Part shown: positions 1-7,185 of the stretch, one piece after another
Numbering within the stretch: position 1 is the first letter of the stretch
Layout: each line of letters starts with the position of its first letter
Origin: an uncultured Clostridia bacterium
GTDB lineage: Bacteria > Bacillota > Clostridia > UMGS1883
Reading direction: 5' to 3'
DNA: 24,555 bases
NCBI GenBank assembly: GCA_934454525.1
Contig: CAKSFM010000025.1
Location: 1 to 24,555, forward strand
The notes under the pieces: generated by a model
Told to the model about the DNA's origin: nothing
What the model saw: the letters and a program-made list of their open reading frames with translations, nothing else
The model's database searches: none
Program-made: the position numbers and the translations under genes

Positions 1-85
1 TTTCCCTTTTTTTCTCTCTTTCCCCGTTTTGTACAATCCCTTACCTCTTTTTTTTACTCCCTATTGGTTATTTTGCCCGTAATTA

Positions 86-790
86 TCATTTTAATCCCAA
101 GCTGTTTTGCGGAACCATTTTCTCGCTGAGCGGAAGCAGCTTAAATCCGCGTTCCGTAAGATACTCAAGTACGGATGGCAGCAGCTGAGCCGTGCTCTTT
201 CTGTCATGAAAAAGTATGACCGGCACTTTTTCGCATTTTTCCAAATCGCGGCACATATTGCGGAATACATTTTCGGGAACTATATGCCCCACGGAATCGC
301 GGGGATCAACGTTCCAGTCCCAGAGCTTGTAGCCTTTGCTTTCGAGATTTTTCCCCTGTTCTGCGGAAAGATGCCCTGATGAGCCGTACGGAACGCGGAC
401 AAGCATTGAACGCCTGCCCGTAAGAGCTTCGAGAGATTTATTTGTTTTTTCCATTTCATTTAACGGCGACAGCGGTGAGGAATATATGGCAAGACTGTGA
501 CTGACGCCGTGCAGACCGATTGCATTTCCGCTGTTTATAATCTGCTTTATATAATCGGGATATAAAACAATGCGTTCTTCAAGAACGAAAAATGTTGCTT
601 TTGCGTTGTATTTGTCGAGTGTATTTATAATATTCGGCGTATTAAGAGTGGGGCCGTCGTCAAAGGTTATATATGCAACCCTCGGTGCATCGGCGGTAAC
701 CGTACCGAGCAGCATGGGAAGCATGGCGCAGATAACTGCTGTCATTGCAGCAGCAGCAAGTAATATATGCATTTTTTTCAAAGCAATCAT
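86..790 (-). CDS. Polysaccharide deacetylase (NodB domain), membrane-anchored or secreted
   Basis: This 234-residue protein has an N-terminal hydrophobic segment (about residues 8-32) that looks like a signal anchor, followed by a NodB (carbohydrate esterase 4) domain. Visible NodB motifs are TFDDGP near residue 42 (catalytic and metal-binding Asp), HGVSHS near residue 94 (metal-binding His), RVPYGSS near 132 and a late FHD motif near 194. The family removes acetyl groups from N-acetylated sugars, usually peptidoglycan, outside the membrane. It lies 35 nt after spoVAD on the same strand, so a role in spore cortex or mother-cell wall modification, like PdaA/PdaB proteins, is a reasonable inference. 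The ATG start has its purine-rich AAGGGG directly against it; a TTG three codons later would be better spaced. The substrate cannot be read from the sequence. Confidence 0.9.
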   Translation of the reverse strand: MIALKKMHILLAAAAMTAVICAMLPMLLGTVTADAPRVAYITFDDGPTLNTPNIINTLDKYNAKATFFVLEERIVLYPDYIKQIINSGNAIGLHGVSHSLAIYSSPLSPLNEMEKTNKSLEALTGRRSMLVRVPYGSSGHLSAEQGKNLESKGYKLWDWNVDPRDSVGHIVPENVFRNMCRDLEKCEKVPVILFHDRKSTAQLLPSVLEYLTERGFKLLPLSEKMVPQNSLGLK

Positions 791-825
791 CCCCTTACAT
801 TATATAATATAGGATGATAATCTTT

Positions 826-1827
826 TTATGCCTCGATTGATATTGCATGTGATATTGACGGTATGCTTTCTCCCTGCATCGTAAGCGTGGGACTGAGCAG
901 CGCCCCGGTTGCGGCAAAAAGCACACGGTGCAGATTTCCTTTTTTCATTTCAGGAAGAACATATCCGCACAGAATCCCGGCAGAACATCCGCAGCCGCTG
1001 CCCCCGGCATGAGTATCCTGGTCTTTTTCAAACATCATCGCACCGCAGTCGTTATATCTGTCTCCGATGTCGACCGCGTCACGCTCAAAAAGCCGTTTTG
1101 CAATTTCCATGCCTGTCAGACCAAGGTCACCCGATAGTATTAAATCATAGTAATCGGGAGTTCTGCCGGTTGTTTCAAGATGACGGATAACCGTATCGGC
1201 AAATGCCGGCGCCATTGCTCCGCCCATGTTGTTTGCATCACAGACACCGAGGTCAATTACTCTCCCGACGGTTACCGAATCGATATACGGCGGTGCGGCT
1301 GTTTTCCCGAGAATAACAGCGCCGCTGCCGGTAACAGTCCACTGTGCGGTCGGCGTACGCTGACCGCCGTACTCAAGTGGTGTGCGGAACTGCTTTTCCG
1401 CACTGCAAAAATGACTTGCCGTTGCACAAAGAACATATTCCGCACCTCCTCCACCCGTTATTGCGGCTCCGACGGCAAGACTTTCCGCCATGGTTGAACA
1501 CGCGCCGTAAACGCCGAGAAAAGGAATCTCGGCTTCTCTTGCAAAGAATCCCGATGAAGTGCACTGATTCATCAAATCGCCGGCAACGGCAAAATCAATG
1601 TCATCCTTTTCAAGCTTCGCCTTTTTTATCGCAAGCGAGACTGCCTGTTTCATAAAGCCGCATTCTGCCTGCTCCCAGCTTTTTTCGCCGTGATACTCGT
1701 CCTCTTCTATAACGTCAAAATATTTTCCCATCGGACCTTCGCCCTCTTTTTTCCCCATTGCACACGCATAGGAAACAATAGTAGGCTTATGCGTAAATTT
1801 AATTGTTCCGTTTCCGATATTTTTCAC
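826..1827 (-). CDS. spoVAD: Stage V sporulation protein AD
   Basis: The 333-residue product matches SpoVAD along its whole length and has the usual size. It has the thiolase-like fold signatures seen in this family: DIDFAVAGDLMNQCTSS, FLGVYGACSTMAESL and the Gly/Cys-rich GGSGCGCSAGILCGY near the C terminus. SpoVAD is a soluble component of the SpoVA channel that moves dipicolinic acid into the forespore and out again in germination, and it binds dipicolinic acid. The start is GTG with GGAGGA about 8 nt upstream. It follows spoVAC by 16 nt, so the two are co-transcribed. The usual third partner spoVAE is not downstream; a NodB deacetylase is there instead. Confidence 0.96.
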   Translation of the reverse strand: MKNIGNGTIKFTHKPTIVSYACAMGKKEGEGPMGKYFDVIEEDEYHGEKSWEQAECGFMKQAVSLAIKKAKLEKDDIDFAVAGDLMNQCTSSGFFAREAEIPFLGVYGACSTMAESLAVGAAITGGGGAEYVLCATASHFCSAEKQFRTPLEYGGQRTPTAQWTVTGSGAVILGKTAAPPYIDSVTVGRVIDLGVCDANNMGGAMAPAFADTVIRHLETTGRTPDYYDLILSGDLGLTGMEIAKRLFERDAVDIGDRYNDCGAMMFEKDQDTHAGGSGCGCSAGILCGYVLPEMKKGNLHRVLFAATGALLSPTLTMQGESIPSISHAISIEA

Positions 1828-1843
1828 CTTGTATTCCTCCGTT

Positions 1844-2284
1844 TCACCTTATAATCATCCATATCAGTCCGGCGATAACGGACGCAGTTGTTCCGTAAAC
1901 AATGACAGGACCTGCAATGACAAACATTTTGCTGCCTACACCGAGGACATAACCCTCTGTTTTATATTCCATCGCCGGCGATACCACAGCATTTGAAAAC
2001 CCCGTAATCGGCACAAGCGTACCTGCACCGGCAAATTTAGCGATGTTATCAAACACATTGCATGCCGTCAGTACAGCAGCTATGAATATCAGACTTATAC
2101 TTGTTGCCGTGCTTGCAAGCTCGCGCTCCTGCAAAATTTTCATATAAAAATTCAGGAAGCATTGTCCGATTGTGCATATAATTCCGCCGACAACAAAAGC
2201 CTTGAGCATATCTAAACCGAGCGGAGAATCCGGCGATACCTCCTTTAGTATATTCGCGTATTCCTTTTGCGTTATTTTGTTCAC
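1844..2284 (-). CDS. spoVAC: Stage V sporulation protein AC
   Basis: This is an integral membrane protein of 146 residues. It carries the SpoVAC signatures GGIICTIGQ, AGAGTLVPITGFSNAVVSPA and EGYVLGVGSKMFVIAGP, and it ends in a hydrophobic helix. SpoVAC is the mechanosensitive-channel component of the SpoVA system in the inner forespore membrane and works with SpoVAD in dipicolinate transport. The open frame continues 35 codons further upstream, but that extension is really a separate small ORF in another frame. The GTG at 2284 is chosen because GGAGGAG lies 6 nt before it and the protein then begins MNKITQKEY, as expected for the family. Confidence 0.95.
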   Translation of the reverse strand: MNKITQKEYANILKEVSPDSPLGLDMLKAFVVGGIICTIGQCFLNFYMKILQERELASTATSISLIFIAAVLTACNVFDNIAKFAGAGTLVPITGFSNAVVSPAMEYKTEGYVLGVGSKMFVIAGPVIVYGTTASVIAGLIWMIIR

Positions 2285-2300
2285 TGCCGACTCCTCCGTT

Positions 2301-2417
2301 TCAGACAAGTGTTGCCGCGCCCGTTGTTCCCGCACCGCTGTGCAGTGCGATATAACGCAGAATACACAGCGATATGAATACAAGCACAATTACAATCGCT
2401 TTATATTTTTTACTCAT
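2301..2417 (-). CDS. Small single-pass membrane protein of 38 residues, unknown function
   Basis: The frame runs from ATG at 2417 to TGA at 2301. It encodes a short basic N terminus (MSKKYK), a hydrophobic helix of about 16 residues (AIVIVLVFISLCILRY), and a Gly/Thr/Ala-rich tail ending GAGTTGAATLV. AGGGAG lies about 10 nt before the start, and its stop is 16 nt before the spoVAC start, the same gap as between spoVAC and spoVAD. This places it first in the spoVA operon. I do not recognise a family. Small membrane peptides are common in sporulation (SpoVM, CmpA), but no homology to those is claimed. Because it overlaps only a spurious extension of spoVAC, it would be missed by annotation with a length cut-off. 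Confidence 0.6.
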   Translation of the reverse strand: MSKKYKAIVIVLVFISLCILRYIALHSGAGTTGAATLV

Positions 2418-2431
2418 TAAAAATCATCTCC

Positions 2432-2469
2432 CTGATGTTATTTTCTCCCGAAGAAAATATTTTCATCAG
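2432..2469 (-). promoter_or_regulatory. Hairpin between eno and the spoVA operon
   Basis: On the minus strand CTGATG pairs with CATCAG, and inside it TATTTTCT pairs with AGAAAATA around a TCGGG loop. It lies just after the enolase stop and ends at the ribosome binding site of the 38-residue ORF. A following TTTTT makes a weak enolase terminator possible; a leader structure for the spoVA transcript is the alternative. No sigma-G type promoter was recognised here. Confidence 0.4.
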
Positions 2470-2483
2470 AAAAAATCTGTAAA

Positions 2484-3788
2484 TTATTTTTCAAAAATAT
2501 CTCTGCCCGGATATTCGGCAAATTCACCGAGCTGCTCTTCAATGCACAGCAGGCGGTTGTATTTTGCTGTTCTGTCCGTTCTTGACGGCGCACCCGTCTT
2601 AATCTGACCTGCGCTCACACCAACAGCAATATCGGCAATGGAGGTGTCCTCCGTTTCCCCGCTGCGGTGCGATATAATCACATTGTAACCGGCGCGCATT
2701 GCCGTTTCGACTGCGTCAAGCGTTTCAGTAAGTGTTCCGATCTGATTTACCTTTATCAGAATTGCGTTTGCAGCACCTGTTTTAATGCCTTTTTTCAGCC
2801 TGGCGCTGTTTGTCACAAACAGATCATCCCCGACAAGCTGCACTTTGCCGCCGAGCCGCTTAGTAAGCATCTGCCAGCCTTCCCAGTCCTCTTCTGCGCA
2901 GCCATCCTCAATTGATATTATAGGATATTTTTCCGACCATTCGGTCCACATATCGATAAGCTGTCCGCGCGTGAGGATTTCACCGCGCTTCCAGAAAGAA
3001 TAACTGCCCTCATGACCTGCCTTTTTAGCTTCGTCATACATTTCGGTGGAAGCAGGGTCAAGTGCGATTTTAAAATCGTCTCCGGCGCGGAAACCTGCAC
3101 GTTCTATCGCTTCAACAATAAGACGCAGTGCATCCTCATCGCTTTCAAGATTCGGTGCGAATCCGCCCTCATCACCGACAGCGGTTGAAAAACCGCGTTC
3201 TTTAAGCATTGAACGAAGCGTATGGAACACTTGAACGCACCAGCGCAGACATTCGGAAAATGATTCCGCCCCGACGGGCATAATCATAAATTCCTGGCAG
3301 CAAACCGAATTGTCGGCATGCTTTCCTCCGTTTATAATATTCATCATCGGCACAGGCAGCGTTCCGCCGCGAAGTCCGCCGATATAGCGAAAAAAGCTTT
3401 GCTGCGCTGAATCTGCTGCTGCTTTCGCACATGCGAGCGACACAGCGAGAATTGCATTCGCTCCCAGTTTGCTTTTGTTTTCCGTGCCGTCCAGTTTGCA
3501 CAAAAGTGCGTCCACAGCTTTTTGATCTGCGGCGTCACGCCCAATAATTTCTTTTGCGATAATTGTGTTCACATTACCGACAGCCGTCAAAACACCTTTA
3601 CCCATATACCGCGCTCCGCCGTCACGCAATTCGCAGGCTTCAAACGCGCCGGTGGATGCACCTGACGGCACGGCGGCCTTTCCGAAGCTTCCGTCTGCAA
3701 GAACCACTTCCGCTTCAAGCGTCGGATTTCCGCGCGAGTCAAGAATTTCCCTTGCATGGCATTTTATAATTTCCGTATATTCACTCAT
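2484..3788 (-). CDS. eno: Enolase (phosphopyruvate hydratase)
   Basis: The 434-residue protein is a full-length enolase, which converts 2-phosphoglycerate to phosphoenolpyruvate in glycolysis in the cytoplasm. Recognisable family motifs in order are AREILDSRGNPT at the N terminus, SGASTGAFEA, GGKHADN, VGDEGGFAPN, a magnesium-ligand region SIEDG, GDDLFVTN, KVNQIGTLTET with the catalytic Lys, and the C-terminal signature SHRSGETEDTSIADIAVG. The frame is open seven codons further upstream, but ATG at 3788 is preceded by AAGGGAGG at 7 nt, so it is the start. The gene stands apart from other glycolysis genes here. Its ribosome binding site forms one arm of a hairpin described separately. Confidence 0.98.
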   Translation of the reverse strand: MSEYTEIIKCHAREILDSRGNPTLEAEVVLADGSFGKAAVPSGASTGAFEACELRDGGARYMGKGVLTAVGNVNTIIAKEIIGRDAADQKAVDALLCKLDGTENKSKLGANAILAVSLACAKAAADSAQQSFFRYIGGLRGGTLPVPMMNIINGGKHADNSVCCQEFMIMPVGAESFSECLRWCVQVFHTLRSMLKERGFSTAVGDEGGFAPNLESDEDALRLIVEAIERAGFRAGDDFKIALDPASTEMYDEAKKAGHEGSYSFWKRGEILTRGQLIDMWTEWSEKYPIISIEDGCAEEDWEGWQMLTKRLGGKVQLVGDDLFVTNSARLKKGIKTGAANAILIKVNQIGTLTETLDAVETAMRAGYNVIISHRSGETEDTSIADIAVGVSAGQIKTGAPSRTDRTAKYNRLLCIEEQLGEFAEYPGRDIFEK

Positions 3789-3793
3789 AAAAA

Positions 3794-3835
3794 AACCTCC
3801 CTTTTTCACTATTATATCCGCAAAAAAGGAAGGTT
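3794..3835 (-). promoter_or_regulatory. Terminator-like hairpin covering the eno ribosome binding site, with a -10 box in its loop
   Basis: On the minus strand AACCTTCCTTTTT (3823-3835) pairs with AAAAAGGGAGGTT (3794-3806) over 13 positions with one G-U pair, and a run of seven T follows. It looks like a terminator for the upstream deacetylase gene, but its 3' arm contains the AAGGGAGG ribosome binding site of eno. The loop holds TATAAT at 3811-3816; no good -35 was found at 17 bp (GGTTAA). A transcript starting just after this -10 would lack the 5' arm and leave the site free. Confidence 0.55.
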
Positions 3836-3850
3836 AACCAATATTTTGTT

Positions 3851-5146
3851 TTATCGCGCGCTTCTGTACGCCCGTCCGTTTACGGCGCCGCCCTTTCGTG
3901 CAGCAAAAAGCTCGCTCACCGTGACAAGCTGATATCCCTGCTTAAGGAGCTGCGGAACAATTCTCTCAACAGCATCGGCTGTGGGTGCATGAATATCATG
4001 CATTAAAATAATCGCACCGTCCGCTGCCTCTTTTTGAACGCATGCAAACGTTTTATCGGCGTTGCGCGTTTTCCAGTCAAGCGTATCAACTGACCACAGT
4101 ATTGCCGGCATTGCCACCGAGCTGAGCACGGAGTTATTATATGAGCCGTACGGAGGGCGGTAGAGCTGCGGATATATCCCGGCTGCATTGTAAACCGCAT
4201 TGTTTGTCCGCGTTATCTGACTGCCTATCTCCCCCGCCGAAACGCCTGTGAGCTGCACATGCGACCATGTGTGATTGCCGATTTCGCACCCTATACCTAC
4301 AGCACGGTTCACCGCCGAAGCATAACCGGAAACATTTTTTCCCTGCACAAAAAATGTTGCTCGCGCATCATATTTTTCAAGGCACGAAAGGATTTTATCC
4401 GTATATTTCCCCGGACCGTCATCAAAGGTAATTGCCAGCATCGGGCGCGATGCGTCAACCTTGCCGCCGCCGCGATACCAACCGACCTGCATATATGCCT
4501 CCACCTTGTCAAACGGCACACGCAGAGTCCGCCCGTCATCCGAAAACATCAGCTGAGTCACATCATCCGCATTCAGGCGCCATCCGTTTCGCACAGCCTC
4601 TGCGCAATTATCGCGGAAAACACTGTGCGCAGTTCCCTCCGAATCGTACATTGTCACCGTAACATCATCCACATTTTCATACCAGCCCACGTTTTTATAA
4701 AGCGGAATTTCTGTTTTCAGCACTGTCAGCGTTCTTCCGTCCGCAGCATACATGGTTACCGCAACGTCACTGAGATTGTAATACCATCCGACATTATGAT
4801 ATTCCTCCGCAAGGCCGCGCGGCACTTTGAGCGTCCGCCCATCCGCGGCATACATGGTCAGCATAACGTCATCCTCATTGTCGTACCAACCGACAGCGCG
4901 GTAATCATCACGCTTTGCGCCGGGTACTTCAATTGTTCGTCCGTCCGCGGCATACATGGTGTACAGCCGCGCGTCCTCCTCACTGTCATACCAGCCGACA
5001 GCACGGTACGCCGAAGCGTCTTCGGACGCAACAATTATTGTCCGCCCGTCCGAAGCGTACATCATGCAATCGGCAAGTGCAAGCGGTATAAAATTGGAAA
5101 GAATAATTATCTGCGAAAGCAAAACACAAAATATTTTTTTTCTCAT
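3851..5146 (-). CDS. Secreted NodB-type polysaccharide deacetylase with six N-terminal repeats
   Basis: The 431-residue protein starts with a signal peptide (MRKKIFCVLLSQII to about residue 26), then six tandem repeats of about 34 residues (28-232), then a NodB deacetylase domain (about 235-415). NodB motifs are TFDDGP at 240-245, the metal-binding GNHTWSHVQ, RPPYGSYN, LWSVDTLDW and LMHDIHAPT, so the catalytic set looks complete. The family deacetylates peptidoglycan or other N-acetylated glycans outside the cell. The repeats probably bind wall or surface material, which is inference. It starts 24 nt after ychF on the same strand and is probably read from the ychF promoters. AAAGGAAC precedes the ATG. 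Confidence 0.92.
   Translation of the reverse strand: MRKKIFCVLLSQIIILSNFIPLALADCMMYASDGRTIIVASEDASAYRAVGWYDSEEDARLYTMYAADGRTIEVPGAKRDDYRAVGWYDNEDDVMLTMYAADGRTLKVPRGLAEEYHNVGWYYNLSDVAVTMYAADGRTLTVLKTEIPLYKNVGWYENVDDVTVTMYDSEGTAHSVFRDNCAEAVRNGWRLNADDVTQLMFSDDGRTLRVPFDKVEAYMQVGWYRGGGKVDASRPMLAITFDDGPGKYTDKILSCLEKYDARATFFVQGKNVSGYASAVNRAVGIGCEIGNHTWSHVQLTGVSAGEIGSQITRTNNAVYNAAGIYPQLYRPPYGSYNNSVLSSVAMPAILWSVDTLDWKTRNADKTFACVQKEAADGAIILMHDIHAPTADAVERIVPQLLKQGYQLVTVSELFAARKGGAVNGRAYRSAR
4451..5065 (-). repeat. Six tandem protein repeats, about 34 residues each
   Basis: Residues 28-232 of the deacetylase hold six units with the pattern (T)MYAADGRTL-x-VP-x7-Y-x2-VGWY-x5-DV. Units 1-4 and 6 are close to this pattern; unit 5 (about 165-197) has diverged, with NGWRL in place of VGWY. 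The DNA also repeats, for example the word for ADGRT with MYAA around 4740, 4850 and 4945. Similar repeats occur in other clostridial extracellular proteins as I recall them; I assign no named domain. Confidence 0.85.
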
Positions 5147-5170
5147 CTGTTATGTTCCTTTCCCTGCAAA

Positions 5171-6268
5171 TCAAACATTAAACCGAAACAGCACAATATC
5201 GCCGTCCTTCATGACATAATCCTTGCCCTCACTGCGGACAAGGCCCTTTTCCTTTGCGGCGGCGTGAGAGCCGCATGCAATAAGATCATCATATGCAACA
5301 ACCTCAGCTCTGATAAAGCCTTTTTCGAAATCGGTGTGAATTTTTCCGGCTGCCTGCGGAGCTTTTGTTCCTTTTGTTATAGTCCATGCGCGCACCTCCG
5401 GCTTTCCCGCTGTCAGATAGCTTATCAGTCCGAGCAGCTTATAGCTTTTCTTTATAAGCCGGTCAAGGCCTGATTCCTCCAATCCCATTTCTTCCAGAAA
5501 CATCTGTTTTTCATCATTTTCAAGTGAGCTTATTTCCTCCTCAATGCGCGCCGAAACCGGCAGCACCTCAGAATTTTCCGCTGACGCAATTTCCTCAACT
5601 TTCTTCACGAACAGATTGTTTTCTATTCCGTTTTCAAAATCAGTGTCGGAAACATTTGCCGCATACAGCACCGGCTTCATTGTAAGAAGTGAGAGTTCCT
5701 TAACAATTTCCGCCTCATCCTCGGTTATTTCAACGCTGCGCGCTGTTTTTCCCGACTCAAGCGCGGACTTGAATCTTTGCCACAATTCAAGCTCCGCAGC
5801 ATATTTCTTATCACCGGATTTCATCATTTTCTGAGTTCTCTCAATGCGCTTGTCCACGCTTTCAAGATCGGCAAAGATAAGTTCAATATTAATGGTTTCT
5901 ATATCGCGCGCAGGGTCAACATTTCCGTCAACATGGACAATGTTTGCGTCCTCAAAGCAGCGAACCACATGAACAATTGCGTCAACCTCGCGTATATGCG
6001 AAAGGAATTTGTTCCCCAACCCCTCTCCGCGGCTTGCTCCGCGGACAAGACCGGCAATATCAACAAATTCAACGATTGCCGGCGTTACCTTTTCCGGCTC
6101 GTACATTTTTGCCAAAACATCGAGCCGTTCATCCGGCACGGCAACAACTCCGACATTCGGCTCTATTGTGCAAAACGGATAATTGGCGCTTTCCGCACCT
6201 GCCTTGGTTATGGCATTAAAAAGTGTGCTCTTTCCGACATTGGGTAGACCGACTATACCTAATTTCAT
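5171..6268 (-). CDS. ychF: Redox-regulated ATPase/GTPase YchF (OLA1 type)
   Basis: The 365-residue protein is a typical full-length YchF. It has the P-loop GLPNVGKST at residues 6-14, ANYPFCTIEPNVGVV as switch I, DIAGLVRGASRGEGLGNKFL as the G3 region, a helical insertion in the middle, and a C-terminal TGS domain containing RAWTITKGTKAPQAAGKIHTD. The G4 motif is non-canonical (ANVSD), as usual for this family, which prefers ATP to GTP. YchF is a ribosome-associated cytoplasmic nucleotidase linked to stress responses. The start is ATG at 6268 with AAGGAG about 12 nt before it, which is rather far. Two sigma-A-like promoters lie upstream. Confidence 0.97.
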   Translation of the reverse strand: MKLGIVGLPNVGKSTLFNAITKAGAESANYPFCTIEPNVGVVAVPDERLDVLAKMYEPEKVTPAIVEFVDIAGLVRGASRGEGLGNKFLSHIREVDAIVHVVRCFEDANIVHVDGNVDPARDIETINIELIFADLESVDKRIERTQKMMKSGDKKYAAELELWQRFKSALESGKTARSVEITEDEAEIVKELSLLTMKPVLYAANVSDTDFENGIENNLFVKKVEEIASAENSEVLPVSARIEEEISSLENDEKQMFLEEMGLEESGLDRLIKKSYKLLGLISYLTAGKPEVRAWTITKGTKAPQAAGKIHTDFEKGFIRAEVVAYDDLIACGSHAAAKEKGLVRSEGKDYVMKDGDIVLFRFNV

Positions 6269-6310
6269 TCTATCTCACATCTCCTTGATTTATCAGCATT
6301 TTCAGCATTT

Positions 6311-6339
6311 AAAATATGTAGTTTCAGCCATTTCGTCAA
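6311..6339 (-). promoter_or_regulatory. Probable sigma-A promoter of ychF, proximal
   Basis: On the minus strand TTGACG at 6334-6339 and TATTTT at 6311-6316 are separated by exactly 17 bp. It lies about 45 nt before the ychF start. Confidence 0.55.
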
Positions 6340-6371
6340 TATTTTATAAAAAAATCAATGTAGTATAAAAT

Positions 6372-6400
6372 ATTATATCACGTTGACTTTAATTTATCAA
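6372..6400 (-). promoter_or_regulatory. Probable sigma-A promoter of ychF, distal
   Basis: On the minus strand TTGATA at 6395-6400 and TATAAT at 6372-6377 are 17 bp apart. The -10 is a perfect match. It is placed after the terminator of the TIR operon, so it would begin a new transcript towards ychF. Confidence 0.6.
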
Positions 6401-6431
6401 TACAATTTTTCTAAATTGACATACCTGCAAA

Positions 6432-6476
6432 ATAAAAATTTCAGGGGTATGCAATTTATTCTGCACACCCCTGAAA
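6432..6476 (-). terminator. Rho-independent terminator of the TIR-SPFH operon
   Basis: Directly after the TAG of the membrane-protein gene, CAGGGGTGTGCA pairs with TGCATACCCCTG over 12 positions (one G-U), flanked by further A-T pairs, and is followed on the minus strand by TTTTTATTTT. It closes the operon that starts near 10930. Confidence 0.9.
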
Positions 6477-6477
6477 G

Positions 6478-7182
6478 CTATTTGTTCGTTTTGCAAATTC
6501 TGTTCCGTTCATTCAATAAATTTTTAATTTCTTTAATTTTAACGGTGATTTTGTCACTGTTGCCGCTTGTGATCATATCCCGCAGTTCAGAAATATCCTC
6601 AGAAATTGTGATTTCAATATTTTTTGTAGCTTTACCTGACACGGGATCGCTGAAACGCAGGTTCTCCGCAAGGGTTTCAAGTTCTTTTTTCACTTCGGCA
6701 TTTTCGCATAAATCTATTATGCCTGCAATATCTGCATTAAACATCTCAACTGCTTTAACCGCAATTTTTGATTCTTCATCAATTTCTTCGACCATATCAC
6801 GCGCATTATCCGCTGCAATAAATCCGATAGCTGCCAGTCCCAAAAACACAACGGAGGGCAAAAGAGCTATCCAATACGATACTTTAGCAAAAAATCCGAT
6901 TGTCAGAATAATAAGACTGAAAACAACCTGTACCGCAAGATAGATAATACCGATTCTGAAAATCGGGTAGCCGTACACTTTGCTGACAATAGGTGTGTTT
7001 TCCAAAAACGCTTTTTGTGTTATATAGAAGCCTGCACCAAATGCTCCGCATGAGAAAACAAACGCAATCCATGCCGCAGCGCTGTTTTTTGGAAACGGTA
7101 CAATTGCAAAGGCAAGTATGTAAACTGCCGCCGCAATGGAATAAACCGCAATTACAGATTTATTTTTCTTGTCAGTCCGCAT
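6478..7182 (-). CDS. Membrane protein with cytoplasmic C-terminal domain, in TIR-SPFH operon
   Basis: I do not recognise a family for this 234-residue protein. The first 125 residues contain four likely transmembrane helices (about 9-28, 37-55, 73-98 and 101-124). The rest (126-234) is charged and helical, with acidic stretches (MVEEIDEESK), and is probably cytoplasmic. The start is ATG at 7182 with AAGGAGG 8 nt upstream; that site lies inside the last codons of the SPFH gene, and only 3 nt separate the two genes, so they are translationally linked. It is the last gene before the terminator. As a membrane partner of an SPFH scaffold and a TIR protein it may be the anchor or effector of the system, which is inference from position only. 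Confidence 0.85.
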   Translation of the reverse strand: MRTDKKNKSVIAVYSIAAAVYILAFAIVPFPKNSAAAWIAFVFSCGAFGAGFYITQKAFLENTPIVSKVYGYPIFRIGIIYLAVQVVFSLIILTIGFFAKVSYWIALLPSVVFLGLAAIGFIAADNARDMVEEIDEESKIAVKAVEMFNADIAGIIDLCENAEVKKELETLAENLRFSDPVSGKATKNIEITISEDISELRDMITSGNSDKITVKIKEIKNLLNERNRICKTNK

Positions 7183-7185
7183 TGT

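Noticed and set aside
1..85. Possible feature before the first gene
   Set aside because: It is pyrimidine-rich, with no convincing hairpin or frame.
2285..2389. N-terminal extension of spoVAC
   Set aside because: The GTG at 2284 has an ideal ribosome site, and the extension overlaps the 38-residue frame.
4259..5473. Long plus-strand open frame of 404 codons
   Set aside because: It lies antisense to the repeat deacetylase and ychF, has no family motifs, and is rich in His, Arg and Cys as expected for a shadow frame.
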